Positions 23,443 through 32,115 of a DNA stretch of 37,533 bases are shown here, piece after piece; position 1 is the stretch's first letter; every line of letters begins with the position of its first letter. Below the pieces are notes generated by a model that had not been told where the DNA came from, searched no databases, and saw nothing but the letters and a program-made list of their open reading frames with translations. The position numbers and the translations under genes were made by a program. Source of the DNA: Candidatus Omnitrophota bacterium (lineage in GTDB: Bacteria > Omnitrophota > Gorgyraeia > Gygaellales > Profunditerraquicolaceae); assembly GCA_018897555.1 (NCBI GenBank), contig JAHIKK010000015.1, forward strand, positions 1 to 37,533, read 5' to 3'.

Positions 23443-23467
23443 GGGGACGGTTCTGAGAACCGTCCCC
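23443..23467. repeat. Short GGGGACGG-type hairpin, possible terminator
   Basis: GGGGACGGTTCT and its complement AGAACCGTCCCC flank a single G, a 25-base perfect palindrome. It is followed by ATGATTTTTTG, so unlike the operon-internal copies it could work as an intrinsic terminator after the small basic protein gene. It lies 26 bases before the uvrA ATG. Confidence 0.8.
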
Positions 23468-23493
23468 ATGATTTTTTGTCTTACTTAAATAAA

Positions 23494-26286
23494 ATGGAAA
23501 ACGAAAATATTATTATCCGCGGAGCCCGGGAACACAATCTTAAAAACATTAATTTGTCCCTGCCGCGCAATAAATTAATTGTGGTCACCGGTTTATCCGG
23601 ATCAGGTAAGTCCAGCTTGGCGTTTGATACGATTTATGCTGAAGGCCAGCGTAGATATATGGAAAGCCTTTCCAGTTATGCCCGCCAATTTTTGGATCAA
23701 CTGCAGAAACCGGATGTAGATTTTATATCCGGGTTGTCTCCGGCAATTGCTATCCAACAGCGTTCTGCCGGCGGTAATCCCCGCTCAACGGTAGCCACGC
23801 AAACTGAAATTTATGATTATTTAAGGCTGCTCTTTGCCAGAATAGGCAAAGTTTATTGCTATAAATGCGGCCAACCCATCGCCAGTCAAACCGCTCAAGA
23901 AATAGTCCAGGCAATTATGAATCTCTGGATGAATAAGGATATACAAATACTGGCTCCCTTGATTCAGGGGAAAAAAGGCCAATATCGGGATATTTTCCTG
24001 CAGATGCAGAAATCCGGATTTGTACGCGCCAGAGTGGATGGGAGGATTTATGAGCTCCCCGCAAGTATAAAATTAGCTAAATATAAAATTCACAATATTG
24101 AGGTAGTCGTTGACCGTTTGACGATTAAGCCGGAAGCTGTTAAGCGCCTGGCGGATTCTATCGAAACTGCGCTTGGCGTTGGTTCGGGCACAGTTATAAT
24201 CAGCGCGGGAACAGCCAAAGATACAACTTTTAGCGAGCAATATGCCTGCTTAAATTGCGGTATAAGCTATGCCGAGATTCAGCCGCGCAATTTTTCATTT
24301 AATTCTCCTTACGGGGCTTGTGCTGAATGTAATGGTTTAGGCATCAAGCTTGAGTTTGACCCGGATTTAATTATTCCGGATAAAACTAAAAGCATTAATG
24401 GGGGAGCTCTCATTCCGTGGAAACGCGGCGGCAGAGGCTATATTCTTTATTATCGCTGGCTTATTCGAGAGCTAAGTTATTGTTTAAAGTTCGATTTGGA
24501 TACTCCTTTTAAGAAATTACCCAAACATGTGCAAAAGGCAATTTTTTATGGGTCAAAAGAGGTGATTGGGAATAAACCTTTCCCGGGAGTTATTGGGCAT
24601 TTAGAAAGATTATTTCTCCAGACGGATAGTGATTACTTAAAAGAAGAGATCAGCAGGTTTATGTCTACTCTTTCCTGCCCGGCATGCAAAGGGGCCAGGC
24701 TTAAGCCTGAGAGTTTAGCCGTAAGGATTAATCAAAAAAATATTTGTGAAATTACGGCAATGTCTATAAAAGAAGCGTTGATCTTTTTCTTGGGACTGGC
24801 GTTAACCGAAAAAGAAAAATTAGTCAGTTATCAGGCGTTAAAAGAGATAACTCAAAAGTTAAGATTTTGCGTGGATGTGGGCTTGGATTATCTGGCTTTA
24901 GGCCGTAAAAGCGCGACTCTATCCGGCGGAGAGGCGCAGCGGATCCGCCTGGCTACTCAGGTGGGCTCTGGTTTAGTCGGGGTTTTGTATTGTTTAGATG
25001 AGCCCAGCATTGGTTTACATCAGCGGGATAATGAAAAGTTGTTGGCGACTTTAAAGGCATTACGGGATATGGGTAATACTCTGGTGGTTGTGGAGCATGA
25101 CGCGGCTACTATTTTGGCTGCGGATTACATTGTAGACCTGGGGCCGGGAGCAGGCAGGCACGGTGGAGAAGTTATTTTTTCCGGAAAGCAAGAGGAGCTT
25201 TTAAAGAACCAGGATTCCCTGACGGCAAAATATCTGCGCAAAGACCTTCTGATACCGGTACCGAGTAATAGGCGTAACTGGCGTTTGAATAAATATATCC
25301 AAATCCAGGGGGCCAGCGAACATAACCTCAAAAGTATTGATTTGCGTTTTCCTCTGGGTACTTTTATCTGTGTTACCGGAGTATCCGGATCAGGTAAATC
25401 TACAGTCATCAGTGATATACTCTATCCGGCTTTAGCGCAACGTATTTATAAATCCAAAGAAAAACCCGGCGCTTTTAAATCCATCAGCGGAGCTCAAGAG
25501 ATTGACCAGGTAATTGTGGTTGACCAGTCCCCCATCGGCAGGACTCCGCGTTCTAACCCGGTTACTTATACCGGAGTATTTGGCCAGATCAGGGATATCT
25601 TCACGCGGCTTCCGGAAGCACGCCTGCGGGGCTATAAGCCCGGGAGATTTTCATTTAATGTTAAGGGAGGGCGTTGCGAAGCTTGCGCGGGGGATGGAAT
25701 AAAAAAGATCCAAATGCATTTTCTTCCTGATGTCTATGTAAAATGCGATTTGTGCAAGGGGCAAAGGTTCAATCAGGCGACTTTAGAGGTAAAGTATAAA
25801 GGTAAATCCATTGCCGATGTTTTAAACCTGACGGTAGAAGAGGCCCTGGAACTTTTTAATAATATTCCCAAGATAAAAAATACCCTGGGGTATTTATTTG
25901 ATGTAGGTTTAGGTTATCTTCAACTCGGCCAGAGCGCTACTACCCTTTCCGGCGGAGAAGCGCAAAGAGTTAAGCTTTCTTCAGAGCTTTCTAAACGTTC
26001 AAGCGGCAGGACGCTTTATCTGTTAGATGAGCCTACTACGGGCTTACATTTTGCGGATGTGGCCAGGCTGATCGCGGTGCTCCAGAGGCTGGTCGACCGT
26101 AAAAATACGGTGGTGGTGGTAGAGCATAATTTAGAAGTAATTAAATGCGCGGATTATATTATTGATTTGGGGCCGGAGGGTGGAGACCGGGGCGGGGAGG
26201 TTGTGGCTGCCTGCAGCCCGGAAGAATTAATCAAAATCAACGCCTCTTATACCGCTAAATTCCTTAAAGAAGTTTTAATAAAATAA
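23494..26286 (+). CDS. uvrA: Excinuclease ABC subunit A
   Basis: UvrA is the damage-sensing ATPase of nucleotide excision repair. From ATG 23494 the product has 930 residues and starts like other UvrAs (IIIRGAREHNLKNI); the TTG at 23476 is a less likely start, and neither has a clear ribosome site. It carries two ABC modules: Walker A GLSGSGKSS (about 31-39) and GVSGSGKST (about 628-636). Each has an LSGGEAQR signature and an LDEP Walker B. Zinc-binding cysteine pairs are visible (CYKCG; CLNCG/CAECNG; CEACAGDG/CDLCKGQ). Full length with no lesions seen. Its TAA overlaps the next ATG by one base. uvrB and uvrC are not in this window. Confidence 0.96.
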   Translation: MENENIIIRGAREHNLKNINLSLPRNKLIVVTGLSGSGKSSLAFDTIYAEGQRRYMESLSSYARQFLDQLQKPDVDFISGLSPAIAIQQRSAGGNPRSTVATQTEIYDYLRLLFARIGKVYCYKCGQPIASQTAQEIVQAIMNLWMNKDIQILAPLIQGKKGQYRDIFLQMQKSGFVRARVDGRIYELPASIKLAKYKIHNIEVVVDRLTIKPEAVKRLADSIETALGVGSGTVIISAGTAKDTTFSEQYACLNCGISYAEIQPRNFSFNSPYGACAECNGLGIKLEFDPDLIIPDKTKSINGGALIPWKRGGRGYILYYRWLIRELSYCLKFDLDTPFKKLPKHVQKAIFYGSKEVIGNKPFPGVIGHLERLFLQTDSDYLKEEISRFMSTLSCPACKGARLKPESLAVRINQKNICEITAMSIKEALIFFLGLALTEKEKLVSYQALKEITQKLRFCVDVGLDYLALGRKSATLSGGEAQRIRLATQVGSGLVGVLYCLDEPSIGLHQRDNEKLLATLKALRDMGNTLVVVEHDAATILAADYIVDLGPGAGRHGGEVIFSGKQEELLKNQDSLTAKYLRKDLLIPVPSNRRNWRLNKYIQIQGASEHNLKSIDLRFPLGTFICVTGVSGSGKSTVISDILYPALAQRIYKSKEKPGAFKSISGAQEIDQVIVVDQSPIGRTPRSNPVTYTGVFGQIRDIFTRLPEARLRGYKPGRFSFNVKGGRCEACAGDGIKKIQMHFLPDVYVKCDLCKGQRFNQATLEVKYKGKSIADVLNLTVEEALELFNNIPKIKNTLGYLFDVGLGYLQLGQSATTLSGGEAQRVKLSSELSKRSSGRTLYLLDEPTTGLHFADVARLIAVLQRLVDRKNTVVVVEHNLEVIKCADYIIDLGPEGGDRGGEVVAACSPEELIKINASYTAKFLKEVLIK

Positions 26287-28790
26287 TGAAAAGCATAATC
26301 GTTGGTATAATTATCGGAGTTTTATTTTTAACCTCTTTTAGTTTTGCTGATGAAGATCCTCAAGGGACAGAACTGCTTTTTATGGCGAAGAAGGCATATG
26401 AAGACGGGTTTTATGAGGTGAGCCTGGGAATGCTGGAGAGATTTAAAAAAGATTACCAGGATTCAGCTAACCTCCCGCAGGCAGCTTTGCTGGCCGGCCA
26501 GTGCTATTTCTATCAGGGCCGCTACTTGGAGGCATTAAATATTTTTGAAGCATTGACGAATAATCCGGAGTCCGGTAATTTTAAGGATGATCTTTATTTT
26601 TGGATGGGGGAGGTGCATTTTAAAGGTAATAATTTCCAAAAGGCAGCCCTGCTTTATCAGAAATTAATCGATAACTTTCCTCGATCCTCCTTTGTCCCGG
26701 CGGCATATTATTCTTTAGGTTGGTCATTTTCTCAAGTAGGAAAATTTGATCAGGCTATAGAAACCTTTAAGCGTTTAATGGAAAAGTTTCCCCATGAGCC
26801 TCAAAGTAAGGATGCCGCTTTTAAATTAATTGAGTGCCTATATAATCTCAAAGAATATTCTGAATTAAAAACCAGGATTAAGCCTGTTTTTAAGCTTTAC
26901 GGTAATGATACATTACGTTTGCCTTACCTATATTTTTATTTGGCGGAGTCGGAATATTATTTGGGTAACCTGGATGAAGCAGCTAAAAATTATCTTAAGT
27001 CCGCGCAAGCTTTTAAAGAACCGAAAGTTCAGGCATTAGCGAAACTGGGCTTGGGTTGGTCGTATCTGAAGCTTACGAAATATAAAGAGGCCGAGGAGGT
27101 GTTGGCGGAGATAAAACAAAGCGGCCTGGATAAAAAAAGCCTGGATATTCTTTTATTGGGCCAGGCGATATTAATGTCTGCAACCAACCGCGTTTATGAG
27201 GCTAAGAAACTATATGAGCAGCTAATTAGCCTCAGCACCGATCCTTTAATATCTCTCCAGGCTTATTTGGGTAAAGCTGATGCCCATTATAATTTAGCCG
27301 AATACGCCCAGGCAATAGATGTTTATAAAGAGGGCCTGAATAAAATTGATCAAGAGGGGGCCTCCGGGAGCCTGCCGCCGGAATTAATTGATAAATTGCG
27401 TTATAATTTAGGGTTAGCTTATATTAAGCAGGGGCAGATTGATTCTAGCGTGGATGCCTTTAATAGTATTACCGGAAAAGATAGCGGCCAGGCAGATAAG
27501 ATTAACCTGCTTTTTCAAATAGGCCAGGCTTACCAAGACAGTGGTGAATTTGTAAAGGCGGAAGAAACTTACGCGAAAATTATAAAATTATATCCGGATT
27601 CTTCTCTCCTGGACTACGCGCAATATCAGCTGGCTTCTTTACAGCTAAAAAGATCAAATTATGACGCGGCGGTTGCTTCTTTTAGTTATCTGTTAAAAAA
27701 ATATCCACAATCTAAGCTCCTGCCGGATGCCAACTATGCTCTAGGATCAGCATATTTTCAGCAGGCAGATTACCTCAGAAGTTGTGAAATTTTTGCAAAA
27801 TTTCGGGATGAATTCAAGGATAGCCCATTGTGTGCCCAGGCTTTATATATGCTGGGGGTATCCGATATTAGTTTAGGGAAATTTAATGAAGCGCTCAGTG
27901 TTTTTAAGGATATCTTTAAATTGGATCCTTTAGATATTCAATTGCAGCAAAGGATAGAATATGAGATCGCGGATTGCTATTATAAATTAGGCCAGGAAAA
28001 TGAAGCGGTTAGCCGGTTTAAACTCCTGCGGGCTAAATATCCTAATTCTAAACTTATTCAGGATATTATGTGGTGGCTGGGCCAGTATTATTACCGGAGT
28101 AAAGATTTAAATCTTGCGCGCAGGTATTTTAGTTCTTTGATAAAAGATTTTCCGGATAGCCAGTTGGCCGCGGATGCCTCCTATGCGATAGGCTTAACTT
28201 TTAGTGATGAGAACAAATTCGAGCAGGCAGTGGATAATTTTAGCCTGGCAATTAAACTTGGTAAAGCCGATTTAAAGGCTCAAGCGGCAGTGGCTTTAGC
28301 GGATATTTATAGCCGCCAAGGAAGGCTCCCGGAGGCATTGGAGCAATATAATCAAATCATCAAGAATACCCCGGGGTTAGCTAAATTGCTTTTTCCCCGG
28401 ATAGCCCAGGTTTATTCTAAAATTGGGGATTATGCAGAGGCAAAAATATTCTATCTCAAGAGCCTGGAGGTGGCTGCTCCGGAAGAGATGGCAGATATCC
28501 GGTTTAGTTTAGCGGAAGCGTTGGAAGCTAATTCGGAACCTGAGGCGGCAATCCAGCAGTATCTTTTGGCTGCTGATCTTGATACCCAGGCTCCGCAGTT
28601 ATTTATACGCTCTCTTTTACGCGCAGCCAAGATTTATGAAGATAAAGAAAATTCTAAAGAAGCGCTGAAGATTTATAAACGGATTATCGAGAAAGTTCCT
28701 TCTGCGCCGGAGGCGGGGTTTGTCCAGGAGAGAATTAACGGGATTACAGAAAATGTGAAAAAGAATCACGGGGACGGTTCTATTTTTTAA
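26286..28790 (+). CDS. Exported tetratricopeptide-repeat protein
   Basis: This 834-residue protein has a signal peptide (about 1-21, ending SFA-D) followed by some 20 TPR or Sel1-like helical hairpins. The units contain patterns such as AYYSLGWSFSQVGKFDQAIETF, AYYKLGQ-like and YPNSKL turns, typical of the BamD/YbgF/CpoB-like periplasmic scaffold class. It has no lipobox Cys, so it is probably periplasmic or envelope-associated. Its start overlaps the uvrA stop, but function need not be shared. The last six residues (GDGSIF) and TAA stop are encoded by the hairpin repeat at 28770, so the natural C-terminus has been changed. No specific partner can be assigned. Confidence 0.82.
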   Translation: MKSIIVGIIIGVLFLTSFSFADEDPQGTELLFMAKKAYEDGFYEVSLGMLERFKKDYQDSANLPQAALLAGQCYFYQGRYLEALNIFEALTNNPESGNFKDDLYFWMGEVHFKGNNFQKAALLYQKLIDNFPRSSFVPAAYYSLGWSFSQVGKFDQAIETFKRLMEKFPHEPQSKDAAFKLIECLYNLKEYSELKTRIKPVFKLYGNDTLRLPYLYFYLAESEYYLGNLDEAAKNYLKSAQAFKEPKVQALAKLGLGWSYLKLTKYKEAEEVLAEIKQSGLDKKSLDILLLGQAILMSATNRVYEAKKLYEQLISLSTDPLISLQAYLGKADAHYNLAEYAQAIDVYKEGLNKIDQEGASGSLPPELIDKLRYNLGLAYIKQGQIDSSVDAFNSITGKDSGQADKINLLFQIGQAYQDSGEFVKAEETYAKIIKLYPDSSLLDYAQYQLASLQLKRSNYDAAVASFSYLLKKYPQSKLLPDANYALGSAYFQQADYLRSCEIFAKFRDEFKDSPLCAQALYMLGVSDISLGKFNEALSVFKDIFKLDPLDIQLQQRIEYEIADCYYKLGQENEAVSRFKLLRAKYPNSKLIQDIMWWLGQYYYRSKDLNLARRYFSSLIKDFPDSQLAADASYAIGLTFSDENKFEQAVDNFSLAIKLGKADLKAQAAVALADIYSRQGRLPEALEQYNQIIKNTPGLAKLLFPRIAQVYSKIGDYAEAKIFYLKSLEVAAPEEMADIRFSLAEALEANSEPEAAIQQYLLAADLDTQAPQLFIRSLLRAAKIYEDKENSKEALKIYKRIIEKVPSAPEAGFVQERINGITENVKKNHGDGSIF

Positions 28791-28813
28791 ATTTAAAAAA
28801 TAGAACCGTCCCC
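28770..28813. repeat. GGGGACGG-type hairpin covering the TPR gene's stop codon
   Basis: The arms are GGGGACGGTTCTATTTTTTA and its complement. The left arm encodes the final six residues and stop of the TPR gene. The hairpin is followed by TGGTTTTTAAAA, so it could terminate transcription as well. Confidence 0.9.
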
Positions 28814-28878
28814 TGGTTTTTAAAAAATTAGTTGACTTATTGCTGAATGTTTATAAAATGAAACAAATGGAGGGAAAG

Positions 28879-29085
28879 ATGATTATTGAGATAGGTATTA
28901 CTGCCGGTGAAATCTGGCATTTTCTGGATCAAAAAGGAGAGGTTAGTTTGCAGGATTTAATCAAGGGTATTGACCGTACCCCTGAAAATATTTTGATGAG
29001 TTTAGGCTGGCTTGCCCGGGAAGGCCATGTGGTTTTAGTGCAAGTAAATAATGATTACCGGATTTATTTAAGAAAAGATGCCTAA
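28879..29085 (+). CDS. Small winged-helix protein (DUF2582-like)
   Basis: I choose ATG 28879, which has GGAGGG at 28869-28874 just upstream; earlier in-frame starts would place that site inside the gene. The 68-residue product fits small winged-helix (DUF2582-type) proteins: GITAGEIWHFLDQKGEVSLQ, then PENILMSLGWLAREGHV and a beta wing. A putative DNA-binding regulator, target unknown. A TTGACT at 28832 suggests a promoter between the hairpin and the gene, but no well-spaced -10 box was found. Its end overlaps the next gene by eight bases, tying it to the pilus-like gene that follows. Confidence 0.68.
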   Translation: MIIEIGITAGEIWHFLDQKGEVSLQDLIKGIDRTPENILMSLGWLAREGHVVLVQVNNDYRIYLRKDA

Positions 29086-29533
29086 TCGCGATAAAAGGGG
29101 AATATTGCTCTTTATGGTCATAGGGATAATCATGGTAGTGGGGATCTTAAGTACGGTTATCCTTAGAGTTGTCAGTAATCATGCGCGTTTCACTCATCAT
29201 CAAGTAAGTAGGATTCAGGCCCAGTATGCAGCTAAAGCCGGGGTTATCTATGCGTTGGATAAGTTGCGCCTGCGTCTTCCTGCTGATGCTGCATCTTGGC
29301 CTCCTGTTGGCCCTTTTCCTTATACTAGATACTTGAGTAGTTCTCTATCTGCATGTGTGCCGGCAGTTCCACCCGCATCTGTGGTTATTGAGCCAGCCCT
29401 AGTCCCAACCGATCCTTATCATAGTCCAGTTTCATGTGTTGCGATTACTGTAAATGCTCCTGCTGCTTCAGGGCCTCTTGCGGGTACGCAAAAAGTAAGC
29501 GCTACAGCTACTTACACCTACACACCGTTATAA
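29078..29533 (+). CDS. PilX/GspK-like pilus assembly or minor prepilin-like protein
   Basis: This 151-residue protein has a short charged leader NRDKRG followed by a hydrophobic helix (about 9-31: ILLFMVIGIIMVVGILSTVI). It then has a helical stretch VSRIQAQYAAKAGVIYALDKL, the pattern of PilX and GspK N-termini. Glu at +5 after the predicted Gly cut is missing (Met instead), as in GspK. The C-terminal half is Pro/Ala/Thr-rich and looks exported. It is a likely minor pseudopilin or tip component of the machine encoded downstream, from which it is separated by a 308-base gap. The short length means GspK proper is unlikely. Confidence 0.62.
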   Translation: MPNRDKRGILLFMVIGIIMVVGILSTVILRVVSNHARFTHHQVSRIQAQYAAKAGVIYALDKLRLRLPADAASWPPVGPFPYTRYLSSSLSACVPAVPPASVVIEPALVPTDPYHSPVSCVAITVNAPAASGPLAGTQKVSATATYTYTPL

Positions 29534-29560
29534 ATCCATTTAACAAACTATTAAAAACAC

Positions 29561-29613
29561 GGGGACGGTTCTGTTTTCCAGGAATTAGGCTCGGGGAAAA
29601 CAGAACCGTCCCC
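29561..29613. repeat. GGGGACGG-type hairpin after the PilX-like gene
   Basis: Arms GGGGACGGTTCTGTTTTCC and its complement enclose a 15-base centre. The following ACGATTTTAATT gives a modest U-tract, so it may terminate the upstream transcript. It is the first part of a 308-base gene-free stretch (29534-29841) that also holds a half-element and a promoter. Confidence 0.88.
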
Positions 29614-29629
29614 ACGATTTTAATTCTAG

Positions 29630-29646
29630 AAAAATAGAACCGTCCC
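29630..29646. repeat. Right half of a GGGACGG-type element
   Basis: AAAAATAGAACCGTCCC matches the right arm of the copy at 28770, but no left arm precedes it. It is probably a remnant left by deletion next to the intact hairpin at 29561. Confidence 0.65.
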
Positions 29647-29682
29647 TTTGTTTTTTAAGCTTTGCAATAAATAGTTATAATC

Positions 29683-29835
29683 TAAGTAAGTCTATAGTAG
29701 TCTATCATGTTTAAACCTCTTATCGCTGTTAACCCCATTAAGTAAGTATAAGTAAGTATATATATAAAAACACTTGACAAAATAAGTATGTTATGTTTTA
29801 ATTAATACCAGAGTAGTTTATAGCTAAAGTAAGTA
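29683..29835. promoter_or_regulatory. Four TAAGTAAGTA-type direct repeats around the pilus operon promoter
   Basis: TAAGTAAGT(A) occurs at 29683-29691, 29739-29748 and 29749-29758 (tandem), and as AAAGTAAGTA at 29826-29835, flanking the promoter at 29774-29802. Such spacing suits an operator, perhaps for the HTH protein encoded immediately downstream; simple AT-rich repetition is the alternative. Confidence 0.4.
29774..29802 (+). promoter_or_regulatory. Sigma-70-type promoter for the HTH-pilus operon
   Basis: A perfect TTGACA -35 box (29774-29779), a 17-bp spacer and TTTAAT (29797-29802, five of six matches) lie about 40 bases before the ATG of the HTH gene. This would start a transcript covering the HTH gene, pilMN and onward. 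Confidence 0.7.
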
Positions 29836-29841
29836 ATACCT

Positions 29842-30042
29842 ATGTCAAGACTAATTGATATTGATGAATTAGCGGATTACCTAAAATTAAAGAAGCAGAC
29901 TATTTATAACTGGCTTAACCAACGTAAAATTTCCGGGATTAAGGTGGGAGGAGTTTGGAGATTTGACCGTAAGGATATTGATAATTGGTTAAGATCCAAG
30001 AAGCGTGAATCAATTACGCCGATCCAGGGAGATAATCCATGA
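29842..30042 (+). CDS. Excisionase-family helix-turn-helix protein
   Basis: This 66-residue protein has the MerR-like HTH_17 fold: IDIDELADYLKLKKQTIYNWL, then an Ile-x-Gly-Ile-Lys-Val-Gly wing and WRFDRKDIDNWL. Stand-alone members bind DNA as small regulators or recombination directionality factors. No recombinase is nearby, so a regulatory role in the pilus operon is more likely. Its stop overlaps the start of the PilM-PilN gene by four bases (ATGA), placing it as the first cistron. The ribosome site is poor. Confidence 0.85.
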   Translation: MSRLIDIDELADYLKLKKQTIYNWLNQRKISGIKVGGVWRFDRKDIDNWLRSKKRESITPIQGDNP

Positions 30043-31586
30043 ATTCTTTAGGCATATATTTTGGGATTAAGGATATTAACCTGGTGGAGGCCAGTGGTAA
30101 TAAGATTTTGAACAATATCCGCCTGCCGCATCCTAAACTGGAAATATCCGAATTAGAAGAAAAGGTTCCCACGGATGTAAAAATAATGGCTTTGCTTAAA
30201 GACGCTTTTCGCAGTTACCGTATAAACGCCGATGATGCTACTTTTTGTATTTCCGGCCAAGACCTGGTTATTCGAACTTTTGAAATCCCGCTGCTTCCGC
30301 AAAGCGAATTAAGAGGCGCGGTTAGTTTTGAGGCGAAGAAATATATACCTTTTAAACTCGAGGATCTGGATTATGATTTTCAGGTATTATTTAACAAGAA
30401 GAATAAAACAAGCCTGGTTCTTTTTGTCGGGATAAAGAAGGAAATTTTAGCCAGTTACGTTTCTTTTGCCAAACAACTTAATCTTAAAATCAATGCCTTA
30501 GAGTATTCAGCTTTTAGTGTTTTACGTTTTTTAAAACTCGCGGGCTTTTCTGATGCCGGTGTAATCGCCAGCCTCTGTTTTGATTTAAATAATGAAGACG
30601 AAGCAAGTTTTACAGTTTTTGAAAACGGATTTTCTCTGTTTAGCCGGGATTTCGATTTTGCGGGAGAGCCCGCGGGATTTGAACAGACCGCCGAATCAGA
30701 TTTGATGCAAAAGCAGGACAAATTAAAAAATGAAATCCGGATTTCATTTGATTATTATAAACGTAAGTTCCCGGATAAAGATGTAAAAAATATTTTTGTT
30801 GTTTCTGATAAAGAAAGCCAGCAGGGGCTAAAATCTTTTTTCGCGGAAATTTCGATACCGGTCAGGTTCGCTGATACTCAAAAACTCCTGGGTAGGACTG
30901 CCGGTTATTCTTCAATTCTGGTTAAAAGTTTTGCCGTTGCTTTATTTAAGTCCGCGCCTCTAAAGATTAAAATAAATTTAATTGGTTCAAAGCTTAAAGC
31001 CTCCCGGGAGGCCGCCTCAGCGGGTAATCCGTTTGCTTTGCTTGAAGGCGTGAAAGTAGATTTAAAATTTATTTTTTTAGGGGTAATTGTGTGCCTGGCT
31101 GTTTTTGGCTACGGGTTAATCCGCACCCAAACCACGCAGCAGGAGTTGGAGGCGATTAAAAACAAGCGTTTAAAAATTAGCTCTCTTGCTAACACCGCTG
31201 ATTTCCAGGAGTTGTCTAATATAAGTTCTCAATATAGGAAAAAAATTGCCTCATTAGATAATTTAGTGAAAAATCAGATGTACGTTACTCCTTTGCTTAA
31301 CACTATTCCTGCCGCCATGCCAAAAGGGGTATGGCTGGAATCTTTTAACCTTAGCCAAACCAAGGATGGGCGTCTGGAACTTGCGCTTAACGGAGGAGTC
31401 TACCTTGAGGATGGCGATCAGGAGTTTGAGTCGGTAAATATTTTTATTACTAATTTAAAAAAAGACCCCATATTTTCCGGGAATTTTAAAGAAATTGCCA
31501 TAAGTTTTATTGATCGCAGGAATGTGCAGAATAAAAATATAGCGATCTTTAAAATTACCTGCAAGAATTTTCTGGGGAAAAAATAG
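30039..31586 (+). CDS. PilM-PilN fusion, type IV pilus inner-membrane platform
   Basis: The first roughly 320 of 515 residues resemble PilM/GspL cytoplasmic actin-like proteins: a GIYFGIKDINLVEA phosphate-like loop, then FEIPLLPQSELRGAVSFEAKKYIPF, a strong PilM block. One transmembrane helix at about 343-363 (FIFLGVIVCLAVFGYGLI) follows. A PilN-like part then gives a coiled coil and the LLNTIPAAMPKGVWLESF block. PilM and PilN are normally separate, interacting proteins, so this is a fusion. Followed by pilO-, pilP- and secretin-like genes in standard order. A T2SS GspL would not be followed by PilP. Coupled by ATGA overlap to the HTH gene. Confidence 0.82.
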   Translation: MNSLGIYFGIKDINLVEASGNKILNNIRLPHPKLEISELEEKVPTDVKIMALLKDAFRSYRINADDATFCISGQDLVIRTFEIPLLPQSELRGAVSFEAKKYIPFKLEDLDYDFQVLFNKKNKTSLVLFVGIKKEILASYVSFAKQLNLKINALEYSAFSVLRFLKLAGFSDAGVIASLCFDLNNEDEASFTVFENGFSLFSRDFDFAGEPAGFEQTAESDLMQKQDKLKNEIRISFDYYKRKFPDKDVKNIFVVSDKESQQGLKSFFAEISIPVRFADTQKLLGRTAGYSSILVKSFAVALFKSAPLKIKINLIGSKLKASREAASAGNPFALLEGVKVDLKFIFLGVIVCLAVFGYGLIRTQTTQQELEAIKNKRLKISSLANTADFQELSNISSQYRKKIASLDNLVKNQMYVTPLLNTIPAAMPKGVWLESFNLSQTKDGRLELALNGGVYLEDGDQEFESVNIFITNLKKDPIFSGNFKEIAISFIDRRNVQNKNIAIFKITCKNFLGKK

Positions 31587-31587
31587 C

Positions 31588-32115
31588 ATGATAAACTACA
31601 GCCTTATTGAAAAAAATAAAAATAAAATTATAAATTTTGGCGTAATTATTTTAGTATTAATTATTGCTCTCCAATTTCATAGATCCGCTAATGACCGGAT
31701 AAGTTTATTGGTCCAGCAGCAAAATAATGAGTTGGAGAAGAATAAAGTTATTGAGGATATCGCCGCCCTTGAGAAAAAAGCAGAAGCCTACAAGAAAGTG
31801 TTTGTTAAAAAAGACTTAGCTTCGATTATGAATGTAATCACCGGTATTGCTAAAGACACTTCGATTAAGATTCTTTCCGTAAAACCTTATGCTGAGGAGG
31901 CGCTGAATAACTATTTGAACTCTTCATTTTTAATAACACTGAATGCGCCCAGTTACCACGCCTTGGGTGATTTTATCAGCAAAATTGAAAATAATAAAGA
32001 TATTTACTTGGTGAGTGAGGTGACTATTAATTCCGCAGTTTCTAATTCAGAGGCAACAGGAGCCAATGCGGATTTGGAGGTTAGTTTAAAAATTAACACT
32101 ATCGCTTATTTATAA
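31588..32115 (+). CDS. pilO: PilO-like inner-membrane alignment protein
   Basis: The 175-residue protein has a short cytoplasmic N-terminus, one membrane helix (about 15-28, NFGVIILVLIIALQF), a coiled-coil stretch (about 40-65) and a ferredoxin-like C-terminal domain ending in a YHALGDFISKIENN segment typical of PilO/GspM. PilO pairs with PilN and contacts PilP, linking the platform to the secretin. It starts one base after the pilMN stop. Identity comes from position plus architecture, since PilO sequences diverge strongly. Confidence 0.75.
   Translation: MINYSLIEKNKNKIINFGVIILVLIIALQFHRSANDRISLLVQQQNNELEKNKVIEDIAALEKKAEAYKKVFVKKDLASIMNVITGIAKDTSIKILSVKPYAEEALNNYLNSSFLITLNAPSYHALGDFISKIENNKDIYLVSEVTINSAVSNSEATGANADLEVSLKINTIAYL

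Noticed and set aside
28832-28857. Promoter TTGACT/TATAAA before the winged-helix gene
   Set aside because: Spacing is only 14 bases, too short for a standard sigma-70 promoter; mentioned only as a possibility.
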